Assembly: GCA_030374805.1 (NCBI GenBank)
Contig: JARGSG010000017.1
Location: 868,001-932,000 of the forward strand
DNA length: 64,000 nt
DNA from: Gracilaria gracilis
Taxonomy: Eukaryota; Rhodophyta; Florideophyceae; Gracilariales; Gracilariaceae
Reading direction: 5' to 3'
Part shown: positions 39,065 to 50,300 of the stretch, piece after piece
Position numbering within the stretch: the first letter of the stretch is position 1
How the letters are laid out: every line of letters starts with the position of its first letter
Translations under genes and position numbers: made by a program
Notes under the pieces: generated by a model
What the model was told of the DNA's origin: nothing
The model's input: only the letters and a program-made list of their open reading frames with translations
Database searches by the model: none

Positions 39065-40353
39065 ATGGCGAACCTTCGCCACGGTCCGCCGGTTTTTCAC
39101 TGCGGCTGGCTCAAGAAGGAGGGCGCCGATGGCGCGCTCTGGGATCGCTTCCTGCGTCTCAGTGGCACCGCTTTGTCCAACAGTCACAACACCGTCGCGC
39201 AGCCTTCGTGGCTCATCAGCCTGCTTGACAACCCCGTCTCCGTCGGCCCCCGCCCGTTCGAGATTCAAATCCAGCTACGCCGTCGCACGCTCAGCTACTT
39301 TGCCTGCAATGAGCAGGACTTCTACGAGTGGCAACAGGCGTTGGCGAGAGCCATGGAGATTCGAATCGACAACTTTTACCGCCTCGGTCATGTTCTGGGC
39401 GAGGGCTCGTTTGCCACCGTCCGAATGGCCCGTGATGTGCATTCAGCGCAACAGTTTGCTATCAAGATTATACACAAGGATATGTATAAGCAGGAAGAGT
39501 TGCAGTGGCTTATGCGCGAAGTCAAGATCATGATGAACGTACAGCACAAGAATATTGTGATACCTACGACATTTTTGACTCTAAAGACCAGCTGCACCTC
39601 GTCATCGAGTACATGGCGGGTGGTGAGCTTTTCGATATCATAGCTGACCAAGGCCATTTGTCGGAGCAGAGCGCTTCCATTGTCATGCGCGACATCATCA
39701 AGGGCGTCGAGTACTTGCATGACAAATGCGTTGTGCATTGCGACATCAAGCCCGAGAACATCCTGTGCATGAGCAAGCAGTGGCCGTACAATGTCAAGCT
39801 TTGCGACTTTGGACTTGCCAACTTCTTTGACCAGCACAACAACAACACTATGACTGAGACCATTGGCACGCCTGGCTACGTAGCGCCAGAAGTTGTGCGC
39901 CGCGAGCCCTACGGACCACCGGTCGACATGTGGGCGTGTGGCGTCGTCCTGTATGTCATGCTGAGCGGCAGAATGCCCTTCTATGGCAGGGATGACATTC
40001 AATGCTTGCGTCGAACCGCCAACGGCGAATATTCATTCCCAGAGCGCGAGTGGAAATACGTGAGTGAGGGCGCAAGGTCCTTGGTTCGCTCCTTGTTGCA
40101 AATCCGTCCGGAACGGCGGTTGACGGCGAAAGCTGCGCTGCAACATCGATGGCTGGCACAACCAGAAACGCTCAACAGCGTGCCGCTGCAGAATGATCTC
40201 AGCCAGATCCACTCTAGAGTGCGACAGAAGTTCAGAAAGGCCGTCACTATTGCCCGAACTATTGAGAAGATGAAGGACTTAATTTCAGGCTTGCAGAACG
40301 GCTCAAGTACAAGTTCAGGGCACGACTCCAATTCGCCATCCTCCAATCCCTGA
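39065..40353 (+). CDS. PH-domain CAMK-like Ser/Thr kinase 1, non-RD, with a one-base frame shift
   Basis: The protein starts at ATG 39065 with a PH domain (about residues 8-105, C-G-W-L-K-K-E-G ... E-W-Q-Q-A-L). A protein kinase follows from about residue 112: G-E-G-S-F-A-T-V loop, A-I-K-I-I, H-C-D-I-K-P-E-N, C-D-F-G-L-A, G-T-P-G-Y-V-A-P-E. Around 39560 the frame moves by -1. Comparison with the paralogue at 44929-46227 shows that one base (a G after A-T-T-G-T-G) appears to be missing where both should read N-(I/V)-V-x-T-x-D-I-F-D. The catalytic loop has H-C-D where most kinases have H-R-D. The gene has no EF hands or calmodulin-like part, so calcium control is not evident. Confidence 0.8.
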
Positions 40354-43137
40354 ACCACGTCGCCAGAAGATAGTGAATCAAATGCGGCGTTGTGTCCATT
40401 GTTCTCCCTCCTGTACCATCGATAGTGTGTCTCCTGTACTTTTACTTTTGGATGGATTGCAGCGACAAAGAGAACGGATAGCTGAAGCAGCCTAACTTCC
40501 AACGTTTTGGCGACACAATAGATCTTATTCCATAACGCTGTGTTCGGATGATGGCGCACCTCGTGATGGTTTTCGTATGTGACATCGATCATGTGATGTG
40601 TGATTGCGTCCGATGTGTGATTGCGTCCACACGCTGTACGATATGAGCAGTTTATGGTCATGAAGGTAATCCGAGAGGACTACGTGGCAGATTCACAGGG
40701 GCATTTGTCTTCAGATGTGCGGAACCCGGTGATTCCGTTTTAAGGTATGGCCCGTGAGGAAGTTAATGTCATAATAATTCTGCGGCGATTGACAGCAGCG
40801 TTTACTTTGTTTTCGAAGAGACCAATAGTCGTTTACTTCACCCTCCTTGTCAATATCTTTCAAACGCAAGAATGTTACTTCTCCAACATGCCTGAGTGGG
40901 TAACTTACAAGTTTTCCGTTTGTCAGTGACCTGTCCTGCGTCACTACAATTCATCTCTGTGTACATTAAAAGAATCTCACCCTGCCCTTCATGTTCGAAG
41001 GAATGTGATCTCGGCAAAACGAAATGAATTCATCAAAGATCACCGTGCTCTCTTTTTTGTTAATGGTCTTTTCCTGAATAGCACTAGATAGAGGTATCCC
41101 CAGCTTTGAGGAAGAGGGACTTCCTTATGAAGCTAAGGAGAAGTATTTGAAAGGCACGATTCTTGCCCGGTATGGAAGCAACGATGCTACTGTGTTGAGG
41201 GCCACGCTCTCCATGCCACTGCAAAGGTATATGCCTTATTGGGAGCGAATCGTTCCTCAAAAAGCAATTCACGCCAATTCGATTAATGATTTGACCTTCT
41301 ACGGTAGAAGTTCTACCCTTGTATGTGCGTACGTGTGTTCTCACGTTAACGTTACTTCTACTGAGTCAGTAGAAGTTGCCATCCTTACAGCCCTATTATA
41401 TACTCTGTAACAAAGCAGTAATGGAAATATCTGGAGTGGAAGTTCTGTGATTTGACTGTTTTTGCGAGTTATGCGTCTCGAGTCCTCTGTTGTTCTCCTT
41501 TACCCCCTTCTCGTCCGATAGTTCTCCAAGAAAATGAACCCCATAAAATGACTATCCCACTCAGAAGCAACATACATATTCTGCTTTTTACCCACTCTTC
41601 TCTCATTATCTATTGGTGATTCCAACGGCGAGCTCAATTTTTCTTCAAAAATGCTCACGAGTGCAGATAGTGCGACGAGATTTGCAGTTTGGTTAGGGGT
41701 AGCGGGGACAACTCAACCCTCAAGAGCTGAAAGAGTAGTGCCTCTATTGCACTATCTGGTCATCAGATTCTGGAGTAGGTTAGCAGATTCTGCTGACGTC
41801 ACTGACATCCGTCACTTAAGAACCACAACGAGAACCCCCACTACGCGATAATGCAGCAATTCTCGTTCGACAATGCAGTCGTAATGACGACAGCGGCTTA
41901 ACGTTTAATGATACTGTGTTGATGATGATGTTTTGTGTGATGCAAACATTCTTTCTTTTGCAAGGCTGCAATGACGAGTGACCGAAACGAGTTCAATGTA
42001 TATAAAACACACGTATCTCTTCATATATCTATAAGCTCGATTTTAGCAGACAGTAAAAGAAGGATTTAAAAGAGCGAAAAGGGCGAGCGAAAAGCATTTG
42101 ACGTCTTCCTCCTTTGGAAAGTTTATCCCAACGTAAGGTTAACACATTTGCCAGAAGTAGAAAGTTCTTCGGAACTATTTGGGATATAATGTTGAAGGTG
42201 TGAGTGTCTAGACAGCGTCGGCAAGCACAAGCAAAAATAGGCCTCAGCATCTCCACGAATGAACAACTACCATACGTCTTTCGATCAATATGTCAGACGT
42301 TTAGAGCGGCCTATCGAGTATAGGACAAGAAGTCAACCACTGCTTTCCCAATGCCCAGAATTTCTACTCGGTGAAAGTGTAGCTCGGAAAGCCGACGTGA
42401 CAATATTTCAGTTCCACAGAGGGCATGTGTTATCATTGCACCGTATAGCATCCTACATTAGAAAAAGGGACGTTAGGAATCCTAACTTAGGATGCGATTG
42501 TGGCACCAACGTCAAGATGGACTCTGAGCATATCTGATATTGTTCTTCGGTGCCCCTTGAATAATTCTTCAAGTGAGAAATGGTTGCTATCGCACAACGC
42601 GAATATCGGTCCAATCCCTAAATTTGACAGTAACCACGCAAGGTGTTGGCTATTCTGAAGAGAAAGCTTCATTCGGATGATCCCGACAAACTGCGTGAGG
42701 AACCTGGTCTTCTCTGATTTAGGCGGCAGTTTGCAGCATTGTATTAATCAAAAATCAAATTTTCTACACAGCGCAATGAGCCCAGTGGGCAGCAACATCA
42801 TGATGTCCCCTGCAAAGTGCAAACTACAAAGATGGAGAGCACTTCATACCTTGAGCTTGATCTTTGGTATCTGGTATCTACTGTGTCTTATTTTGAGCAT
42901 CTGAAGATCGGACGTCACTATTCCACAGAAGTAGCAGTCGAACCAGAGCTGTACGGTCCCAGTTGGCGAGTTCACGAACTGCAAGGCTGCCAAATACGGC
43001 GTATCATCACACACATAGAAGTTTCCCGTTCGTATCTGAGCCTCCGTTTTGGCTTTTGTTCAGAAGGCCTAATAGGCCAGTTCATGAAGCAGATCGTATC
43101 GGCCAACCTGTTGCGCAAAGCTTAGAGGTCCAAGAAG
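40354..43137. other. 2.8-kb gap with decayed sequence
   Basis: No host gene is supported. An open stretch around 41095-41330 reads like a piece of a gag-type or host protein (F-E-E-E-G-L-P-Y-E-A-K-E-K) without start or partner. A LINE-like remnant lies at 42259-42570. The rest shows no structure I can name. Confidence 0.45.
42259..42570 (+). pseudogene. Non-LTR retrotransposon (LINE) remnant, C-terminal zinc-knuckle region
   Basis: A 92-residue frame ends in ...F-H-R-G-H-V-L-S-L-H-R, a C-D-C-G segment and D-S-E-H-I, followed after a TGA by Y-C-S-S-V-P. This matches the pattern found at the end of many LINE reverse transcriptases (T-G-H...C-x-C-G...E-H-I/L-x-x-x-C). Only this end is left and it carries at least one stop. 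Identification rests on this short pattern. Confidence 0.35.
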
Positions 43138-44600
43138 ATGTCGGACATGGAGGATGACGAAGACTATGGTTTCGAGTATGAGACAGACGACGACGAAGAA
43201 CAGGATATTGATATAGAGAACCAGGTATGTGTAAACAATGGAGTATTTTTTTTGTGAGATGCGAACTACTGCTCTTCCTCGAAAGTTCTTCTGTTCCCAG
43301 AACCATATCTAACTTGAACCTGAATCTTGTCGGTCTATTTGTTTCTGGATATGTACTTTTCGTGTAGTATTACACCGCAAAAGGATTACTCGAAACAGAT
43401 ACGAAAGCTGCCCTCGGGGCGTTTGAAGAAGTACTCCTAATGGAGACAGAGAAAGGTGAATGGGGATTCAAAGCACTGAAACAGATTGTCAAATTGAAGT
43501 TCGGTCTTGGGGATTTCAAGGGCATGATTGTCCGCTACAAAGAAATGCTTACCTATATTCGCTCCGCAGTTACTCGAAACTATTCAGAGAATACTATCAA
43601 CGCTATTCTTGACTTCGTCTCTTCCTCCAACCAAATGGATCTTCTACAAGAGTTCTATGAAACTACCTTGGCTGCACTGCAAGAAGCCCGAAATGAGCGT
43701 CTGTGGTTCAAGACTAACCTCAAACTAGGAAAGCTATGGTTTGATGTGGGCGATTTTCCGAGACTCATGCGAATCTTGAAAGAACTCCACAAATCATGTC
43801 AAAGAGCGGACGGAACCGATGACCACAAGAAAGGAACGCAACTCCTCGAAGTTTATGCGCTAGAAATCCAAATGTACACCGCCACCAAGAACACAAAGCG
43901 TTTGAAGCATCTTTATGAGAAGGCCCTGCAGGTGAAGAGCGCAATCCCGCATCCTCGCATCATGGGGGTGATTCGCGAATGTGGCGGCAAGATGCACATG
44001 GGAGCTAGAAACTTTGAGAAGGCTCATTCAGACTTCTTTGAGTCTTTCAAGAACTACGACGAGGCAGGAAACACTAGAAGGATTCAATGTTTGAAGTACC
44101 TTGTCTTGGCAAACATGCTTGCGCTGAGCGACATAGACCCTTTCGATTCGCCAGAAGCCAAGCCCTACATGAATAATAAGGAGATCCAGTCGATGACTGA
44201 CTTGAGAGGAGCTTATACGAAGAAAGATGTCAACGAGTTTGAACGAATCTTGAAGGAAAACTCATCTACCATCATGAGTGATCCATTTATTCGCGTTCAT
44301 ATTCAAGATCTATTGACTCGTTTCCGATCACAAGTGTTGCTCAAGTTGATACAACCTTACACAAGGATCGCGATTCCCTACGCGGCGAAGGAGTTGAACA
44401 TTGAGGTACAAGAACTGGAGGACCTACTGGTTGCGTTGATAATGGACAACAAGGTAAACGGGAAAATTGATCAGGTGAACAACGTGCTTATCCTTCATGA
44501 TAAGGATTCGAAAGGGGAAGAAGCCAAATACGATGCAATTCGGAACTGGAGTGATCACATTGAACTCCTTCAGTCATCGATATCCAGCCTCTTGCTGTAA
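43138..44600 (+). CDS. CSN2: COP9 signalosome subunit 2
   Basis: Exon 1 (43138-43224, 29 codons: M-S-D-M-E-D-D...I-E-N-Q) and exon 2 (43368-44600) join in phase across a 143-bp GTATGT...GTGTAG intron, giving 439 residues; human CSN2 has 443. Very strong matches to CSN2 are [40 protein letters not shown] and [12 protein letters not shown]-like helical repeats fill residues about 30-300 and a PCI domain ends the protein. CSN2 is the scaffold subunit that holds cullin-RBX1 while CSN5 removes NEDD8. Confidence 0.97.
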
Positions 44601-44928
44601 ATTGTGAGTACCAAAGAGTAGGTACAATGATAGAGATGAAATAGCTGCTAGGTAGTGCGATACTTGAGACGTTTACAATGCATGCTGCTTTTGTAGTCCC
44701 CTACCATTCCCAGGGTAACTGCAACAAATGTACGAAAGCAGCTGAAACAGATTTGCATACCCACTTGACATACAATGTAGCGAAATAGAAGAGAGCATAC
44801 AGATAAAACGACAACATGAACTCTCGCCGAGGCTATTTACAGAAGTAAGCGGATGGTGGGTCTTAATCACGTGCAACCTCGGGGTGATGTGTAACCGTGA
44901 GCGATAGAACTATTCAAACAAAGGGGGC
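44601..44928. other. Gap between convergent CSN2 and PH-kinase 2
   Basis: A 328-bp stretch between two stop codons; nothing beyond likely 3' UTRs is seen. Confidence 0.5.
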
Positions 44929-46227
44929 CTAGGCAGAAGTGGGCTGGTTAGAAGCAGAGGCAGCAGCAGCAGTGAGACCGGCAAGCTGGTTAATCCTTCT
45001 AACAGTCATGGCAGCCACCACAGCCTTCCTAAACTTTCTGCGGCTAGAGTGGATGCCACTGAGATCGTTGTTGATAGGCGAAGCACTGGCTGCGGACGGA
45101 TCGGCCAACCACTTGTGTTCTAATGCAGCATTGGCGGTAAGGCGCTTATCGGGGTTAAGCTGCAACAAACCCTTGACAAGAGAAATGGCATCATCACTAA
45201 TCTTGGACCATTCCTTAGGCGGCATGCTATACTTTCCACTTGCTGTCATTTTGAGGCAGGCGTGATCATCTCTTCCGTAGAAGGGCATTTTGCCGCTAAG
45301 CATAATGTAGAGCAACACGCCAATGGCCCACATATCAACACCAGTGCCATATTTCTCACGCTTGACGACTTCGGGTGCAACATATCCCGGGGTACCAATC
45401 ATGTTGTGCTCCTGTTCGTTTATTTCGCCGTCCTTGGAGAAATTGGCCAGGCCAAAATCGGCTATCTTGACTGCGAGGGGCCAAGTCCTAGTCTTGCATA
45501 AGACGTTCTCAGGCTTGATATCACGATGAACAATGTCGTGCATGTGTAGATATTTGATGCCCTTGATAACATCACGCGTGACCTGGGCGGCCTGCTGTTC
45601 TGAGAAGGAGCCAGCTTCGGCGATGATATCGAAGAGTTCACCTCCCTGCATGTACTCGAGCACAATGTGCAACTGCGAGGGGGAGTCGAAGATGTCGATG
45701 GTGTTGACGACGTTGGGGTGAGAGACGCTCTTCATGATATCGACCTCGCGCATGATGAATTGCATTTCCTTGGGGTCGTAGCCCTTCTTCTTAATGACCT
45801 TAACAGCGACCTTTTCGCTAGTTTGCTTGTTGGTGGCAAGCTTGACCTGGGCAAAGGCTCCCTCGCCCAACAGTTCGCCCACGCTGTAGAAGTCGTTGAC
45901 GGTGCAGTTGGTGGAACACTTGACGGCGTGCATCCACTTTTCGAAGATATCATCGGTTTCGGCGAAGAAGGAGATGCGACGCTGCGGGAAGTGCAGGATG
46001 AGCTCCCTCGGGCGCGGGCCGGCGACAAAGGGGCAGTCGGCAAGACGCACGACCCAGGTGGGCGGGGAAATCTCATTGTGGTGGTTGGAAAGCACGCCCT
46101 GCTGCAAGACAAGGAAGCGCTTGTACCGCGAGCGAAAACGCTTGCCCTCCTTGAAGAGCCAGCCACACATGTTGACGGGGGCGGCACGCCGCACAGCGAC
46201 CTGGGAAACGGAAGCAGGACTCTCCAT
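44929..46227 (-). CDS. PH-domain CAMK-like Ser/Thr kinase 2
   Basis: An intronless gene of 432 residues from Met at 46227. The frame opens 17 codons earlier, but those codons cross a 17-base G run and are less credible. The PH domain spans about 15-110 (M-C-G-W-L-F-K-E-G...W-M-H-A-V). The kinase domain spans about 120-380: G-E-G-A-F-A-Q-V, A-V-K-V-I, H-R-D-I-K-P-E-N, A-D-F-G-L-A, G-T-P-G-Y-V-A-P-E. All catalytic residues are present. It is a paralogue of the kinase at 39065, about 5 kb away on the opposite strand; the two share layout and the tail segment N-N-D-L-S-G-I-H-S. Confidence 0.9.
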   Translation of the reverse strand: MESPASVSQVAVRRAAPVNMCGWLFKEGKRFRSRYKRFLVLQQGVLSNHHNEISPPTWVVRLADCPFVAGPRPRELILHFPQRRISFFAETDDIFEKWMHAVKCSTNCTVNDFYSVGELLGEGAFAQVKLATNKQTSEKVAVKVIKKKGYDPKEMQFIMREVDIMKSVSHPNVVNTIDIFDSPSQLHIVLEYMQGGELFDIIAEAGSFSEQQAAQVTRDVIKGIKYLHMHDIVHRDIKPENVLCKTRTWPLAVKIADFGLANFSKDGEINEQEHNMIGTPGYVAPEVVKREKYGTGVDMWAIGVLLYIMLSGKMPFYGRDDHACLKMTASGKYSMPPKEWSKISDDAISLVKGLLQLNPDKRLTANAALEHKWLADPSAASASPINNDLSGIHSSRRKFRKAVVAAMTVRRINQLAGLTAAAASASNQPTSA

Positions 46228-46981
46228 GGGGGCGTGCAGTGGGGGGGGGGGGGGGGGTTGGGGAGCGGAACAAGGCACGAGGGGGGCTGCGGGACGGAGT
46301 TGGGGAAGCGCACGAACTTAAAACAAGCACGAGCTGAGCTGCGATCACGCGCTAGACGACACTCACACAACTGCTGACGGAGGCGGTGTCACTTGTAGGA
46401 ACTTGGGGGTGGATAGGTAAGATATGTAGCAACGATACAGCAGACGGAGCGGCGTGCGGCTTCCCGGCGGTGCAGTGGGTGGTGAGTGCAAAAACACGGG
46501 AGAGGCGGCGCGTGCACAGCAGCAGCACCTGCTGCCGCACACGCCTCGGCTTCGCTGCGCGCGTGCACGCGCTTGACACGAGCTGCGCGCGCAGGCGCAA
46601 CGCGCGCTGTAAAGCGCGCGGCGCGTTGCGGCGCGGCGCGCGCCCATTGGGCGACGCCCAAGATTCGCGCTGTAAGTGTGCGGATGGGCGGCGGCGCCGG
46701 CTGCGGCGCTGAAACGAATGCTTCTTGTGCTCCTTTTCTCGCGCTGCGCGCAACGCAGTAGAAACGCATGTTGCAGTACCAACGGTAACGTTCAACCCTT
46801 GGTAGCTGTTTCTCAGGCGCCGCCGCTGCGCGCGCATTCAGCAATGGCGCGTGCGGCGCCATTATTGCTGTTGGTATCTAGATACCGTTGGTATCTGCAG
46901 CTGTTTGCACACGCTGCGCGTCGTCATCCTTTTCCAGTGTGTAGCGTTACTCTAGATAGCTCTTTAAGTTACCTGTACAGT
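46228..46981. other. Upstream region of PH-kinase 2
   Basis: This 754-bp region holds a G17 run (46241-46257; C17 on the gene's sense strand), a TACCAACGGTA at 46777-46787 and its inverse at 46883-46893. The copia element inserted at its far end, about 755 bp from the start codon. Confidence 0.55.
46777..46893. promoter_or_regulatory. Two TACCAACGGTA boxes in opposite orientation
   Basis: The copies are TACCAACGGTA at 46777-46787 and TACCGTTGGTA at 46883-46893; the second sits within the longer palindrome-like GATACCGTTGGTATC. Both are upstream of PH-kinase 2. Confidence 0.5.
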
Positions 46982-47270
46982 TGTAAAGCCATCGTCAGTC
47001 ATGATGTCAATACGTCTTTCGTGGGGCTACGGTGTCAGGGTGAATACGGATCAAGGGTAGTCAGTCAGCAACAAACGCTGGGCTCTTCTCTCGCTGGCCT
47101 CTTGCTCTCTCTCTCTTTACTGCGTCGCCTCTTCTCCTGTTCGTCTTATCTAATGCCTTGGCTAAGTTCTGTGCGCAATCAAAGGTTGTCCTCGTATCGG
47201 CTTCCAAACGGTCGCTGACAGAGCTGTCGGATTCGGTTCAATTTAATTCGAAGTCTTCTGACTTCTCACA
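46982..47270 (-). repeat. 3' LTR of copia-2
   Basis: A 289-bp direct repeat identical to 51803-52091, with TG...CA ends and ACAGT outside. Confidence 0.95.
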
Positions 47271-47279
47271 CTCCCCCTA
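47271..47279 (-). other. Polypurine tract of copia-2
   Basis: The minus strand reads CTAGGGGGAG directly before the 3' LTR, the normal place and composition for the plus-strand primer. Confidence 0.7.
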
Positions 47280-47303
47280 GTCATTGTAGTAACATACAAT
47301 GAC

Positions 47304-50300
47304 TCACTTCCAAGTATTGCTCTCTAGCTCAAAGCTCCTGTGACACGGCAGGTGTAGCATTCCAGAGACAGCAATCTGATTCAGTAAACGGTGCGAGTTT
47401 GGGTTTCGTTTCGTCAATGCATCTGCTATATTTGCCTTCCCTTGTATCCATCTCAAGACGTCAATATCATTTGATTCAAACGAATCACGAATGCGCTGCA
47501 CGGTCTGCCGTAATCTGTACTCTCGTCCTTCATGGAGAGTAGTAATTGTATCGAATAAACCTTTCGAATCCACCATAAGTATGTGCATGAACTCATCATT
47601 TGGAGCGACTGATTTCAGCGCCGACTTGATAAAGAACCCACGATCATCTGCCTCTGTACAGGCAAGGATCTCAGCTCCATAAGATGAATGACTTACTCTG
47701 CGCTGTTTGCTACTATTCCAATCAATCAGGTGGTATGTACTCGCGTCATTCTCCTTCGTTCTATATCGTATTCCTGTGATCAACCCAGTCTGACCGTAGT
47801 GCTGTGAGGACGTTACATTGAAAGCTGCATCTGAAAACGTAACTACTTCTGCTCTCTCCACAGACCCTGGGGGCTTCTTAAATCTGATCATCGGCCTAAG
47901 GCTCCTAAGCTCCATTAACGCTTTGTTGGCCTCCAACAAATCAGAAATCTTAAGATTCGCAAGTCTCTGCTGCATAAGAGATCCCAAAAGAGATGCTTGT
48001 GGCAGGGCTCCCATCCCAAGCCATATCAGCTCACCTGCCAATCGCCTGTACATTGCCACTTCATACTTGTCAGCCATCATCTGCGGTGCTGCTCTGCGTG
48101 TTTTACTGATTCTTATTCTGTTCACACCGGACATGTACTCCTGCATGCAGAGTGTCACATCTCCCTCGACTGTACGTCGTATCGTGCATCCATTAAACTT
48201 AATTTCTTCATCAATAACTACTTTGCGCACTGCAAATCGTTCTGTGACCTCCGTAGAGAATTCATTCATGGCTTCTGTCGTCCCACACAGAAGCAAATCC
48301 TCTGTGAGCTTAGCAAGAAATAACTTGACGCGTCCATCCTTATGATTCCTCCTGTAGAGCTGGCTCACTCCGAATACTCGCTCAAAACCTGCCTTGTCTA
48401 GTAGCCATTCTTCAAATGTCTTTGCCCATTGTCTACCGGCTTCGCTGATACCGTAGGGGAGCTTCACAAGCTTCCAAACATTGGATCGATCTCCAGTCCA
48501 TTCTGGCGGTGGTCGAACAAATAGGTCTCTTGTGATCGGTCCGCTCTGAAGGTAAGCGCCTTTTATATCGATGCATCCAATCTTGAAGGATAGAACTGTA
48601 GAAAGAGAGAGCATCAGCCGTATGATGTCAAATTGCGCATTAGCAGAGTCGTTTCTGATATTGCCCTTCTCGCGATCGCGGTTCCCATGTGGGCATAGCC
48701 GAGCTTTCAGTCGCTTCTGATCCTTCTCTTCTGTCTTCACTTTGTATACCACGTGTGAACCGATCACGTTAGCGTCAATGGGTACCTCGGCCTCAGGTAC
48801 CTCAATATATGCGTCTTTCCATGCATTGTCAATTTCGTCCTTCAGCGCCTTATCTATTATCCACTGCGGCGCACAGTCCATACGTCTTCGAGTCACTTGT
48901 CCATTGCCTATGACGTTTTGGATGTCACCCAGTACTCTTTGCTCGTCTGATTGTAGGTCAAATACAGCTTCGACAGTATTGTTATTCCCATTCTCATCTC
49001 CTATGTCCAATGTAGGATTTCCACAAACTCTCTTAGAAAAAAACGACCTTCTTGAGTCAGGGGTACTGTGTTTGGGTACGATTTCATCGTCACTCTCTGG
49101 TCCAAACACCTCCAGCACTACCTGATCTAACCGGTTATTCGCCTTATCAGAAGCATCCTGGGGCTCCTCATTTATGCATGGTTCATTTTCGGGCTCATCT
49201 GTTTCACTGTTGCTGACAGAGTCCGCGTGTGGCGAGGCCTCTGCAATCATATCCTCAAGGACGCCTGTCTGTAGCTCTCTGGCCAGGACACCTTCTGGTG
49301 CCAGCCTTACGTGTTCTCGGGCAACTGTCATTGGAGGGCCTCTGTTCGATCTCCTGCACTTAACGAAGAATGGTGCAGATTCTAGGACGGTAGCTTGGAT
49401 CCATCGAACAGGATCATTCTGCTTAGAGGTATTATAGTACACCCATATCCGTGCGCCTGGCTTAATTATGTCATGGGGCACAAGGTGACTAGATCTCGAC
49501 CTCATAAGCTTCTGTAGAGCTCTAGTAGCAGACATCTCTTTCTGTGCTTCCAGCAAGTCTGGAGGGACTCGATTCGTCGGTATGCCGAGGAGGGAAGGGC
49601 TATAGCCTCTAGCCAGCTGAAAAGCGCTCATTAAAGAGTTTCCATGAAACATGTTTGTCAAAAATGAGGCTCTGGCGACTAAAGTATGTGGGGATGCATT
49701 CGTGGTCTCCCGGGATATTCGATCCAGAACAATCTTGAATAAGCCATTGTTGCGCTCCACCTTTCCGTTCTTTGAAGATGAGCGCGAAGGTTTCACCTGC
49801 ACGTTGATATTGTGCGCTGACAAAAACTTTGTCAATACAGGTCGGGTGAACTCGGGGTCAGCGCTAAAGAACTCCGGGGCACCATGATGGTAGAGCCATT
49901 CTGATTCGAGCTTATTGGTCATCTCTTCAGCGTCCCTCTTCGACACGATGCATCTTTCACCATAGTTAGTACCAAGGTCAACTATGTTCAACACCTCAAA
50001 CTTTTCGCCTCTAATGTAGACGGTCACAAAGTCCGCTTGTAGCGAGCTGTTGAAAGCTTCATTCACATGACTCAGCGAGACTTTCTTCTTCGTAGCAGGG
50101 CGTCCCGAAGCGGCGCAAATGTCACAAGACCTGAACACCTTGTCACACGATTCAGCAATAGCTCCAGTCAAATTATTGCTGTCAGCGAATAAGCGCTTCA
50201 TCTCGTCAGCAGTCGCGTGTGTGAATCGGTGGATCTTCTTCACTGCATTCAGTCCCATTCGTTTGCCTCTGTTCCCCATGAGGCTGCGATTGGTGGAAGC

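Noticed and set aside
45667-46377. 236-residue plus-strand frame opposite PH-kinase 2
   Set aside because: Antisense of the kinase and PH domains; no family pattern.
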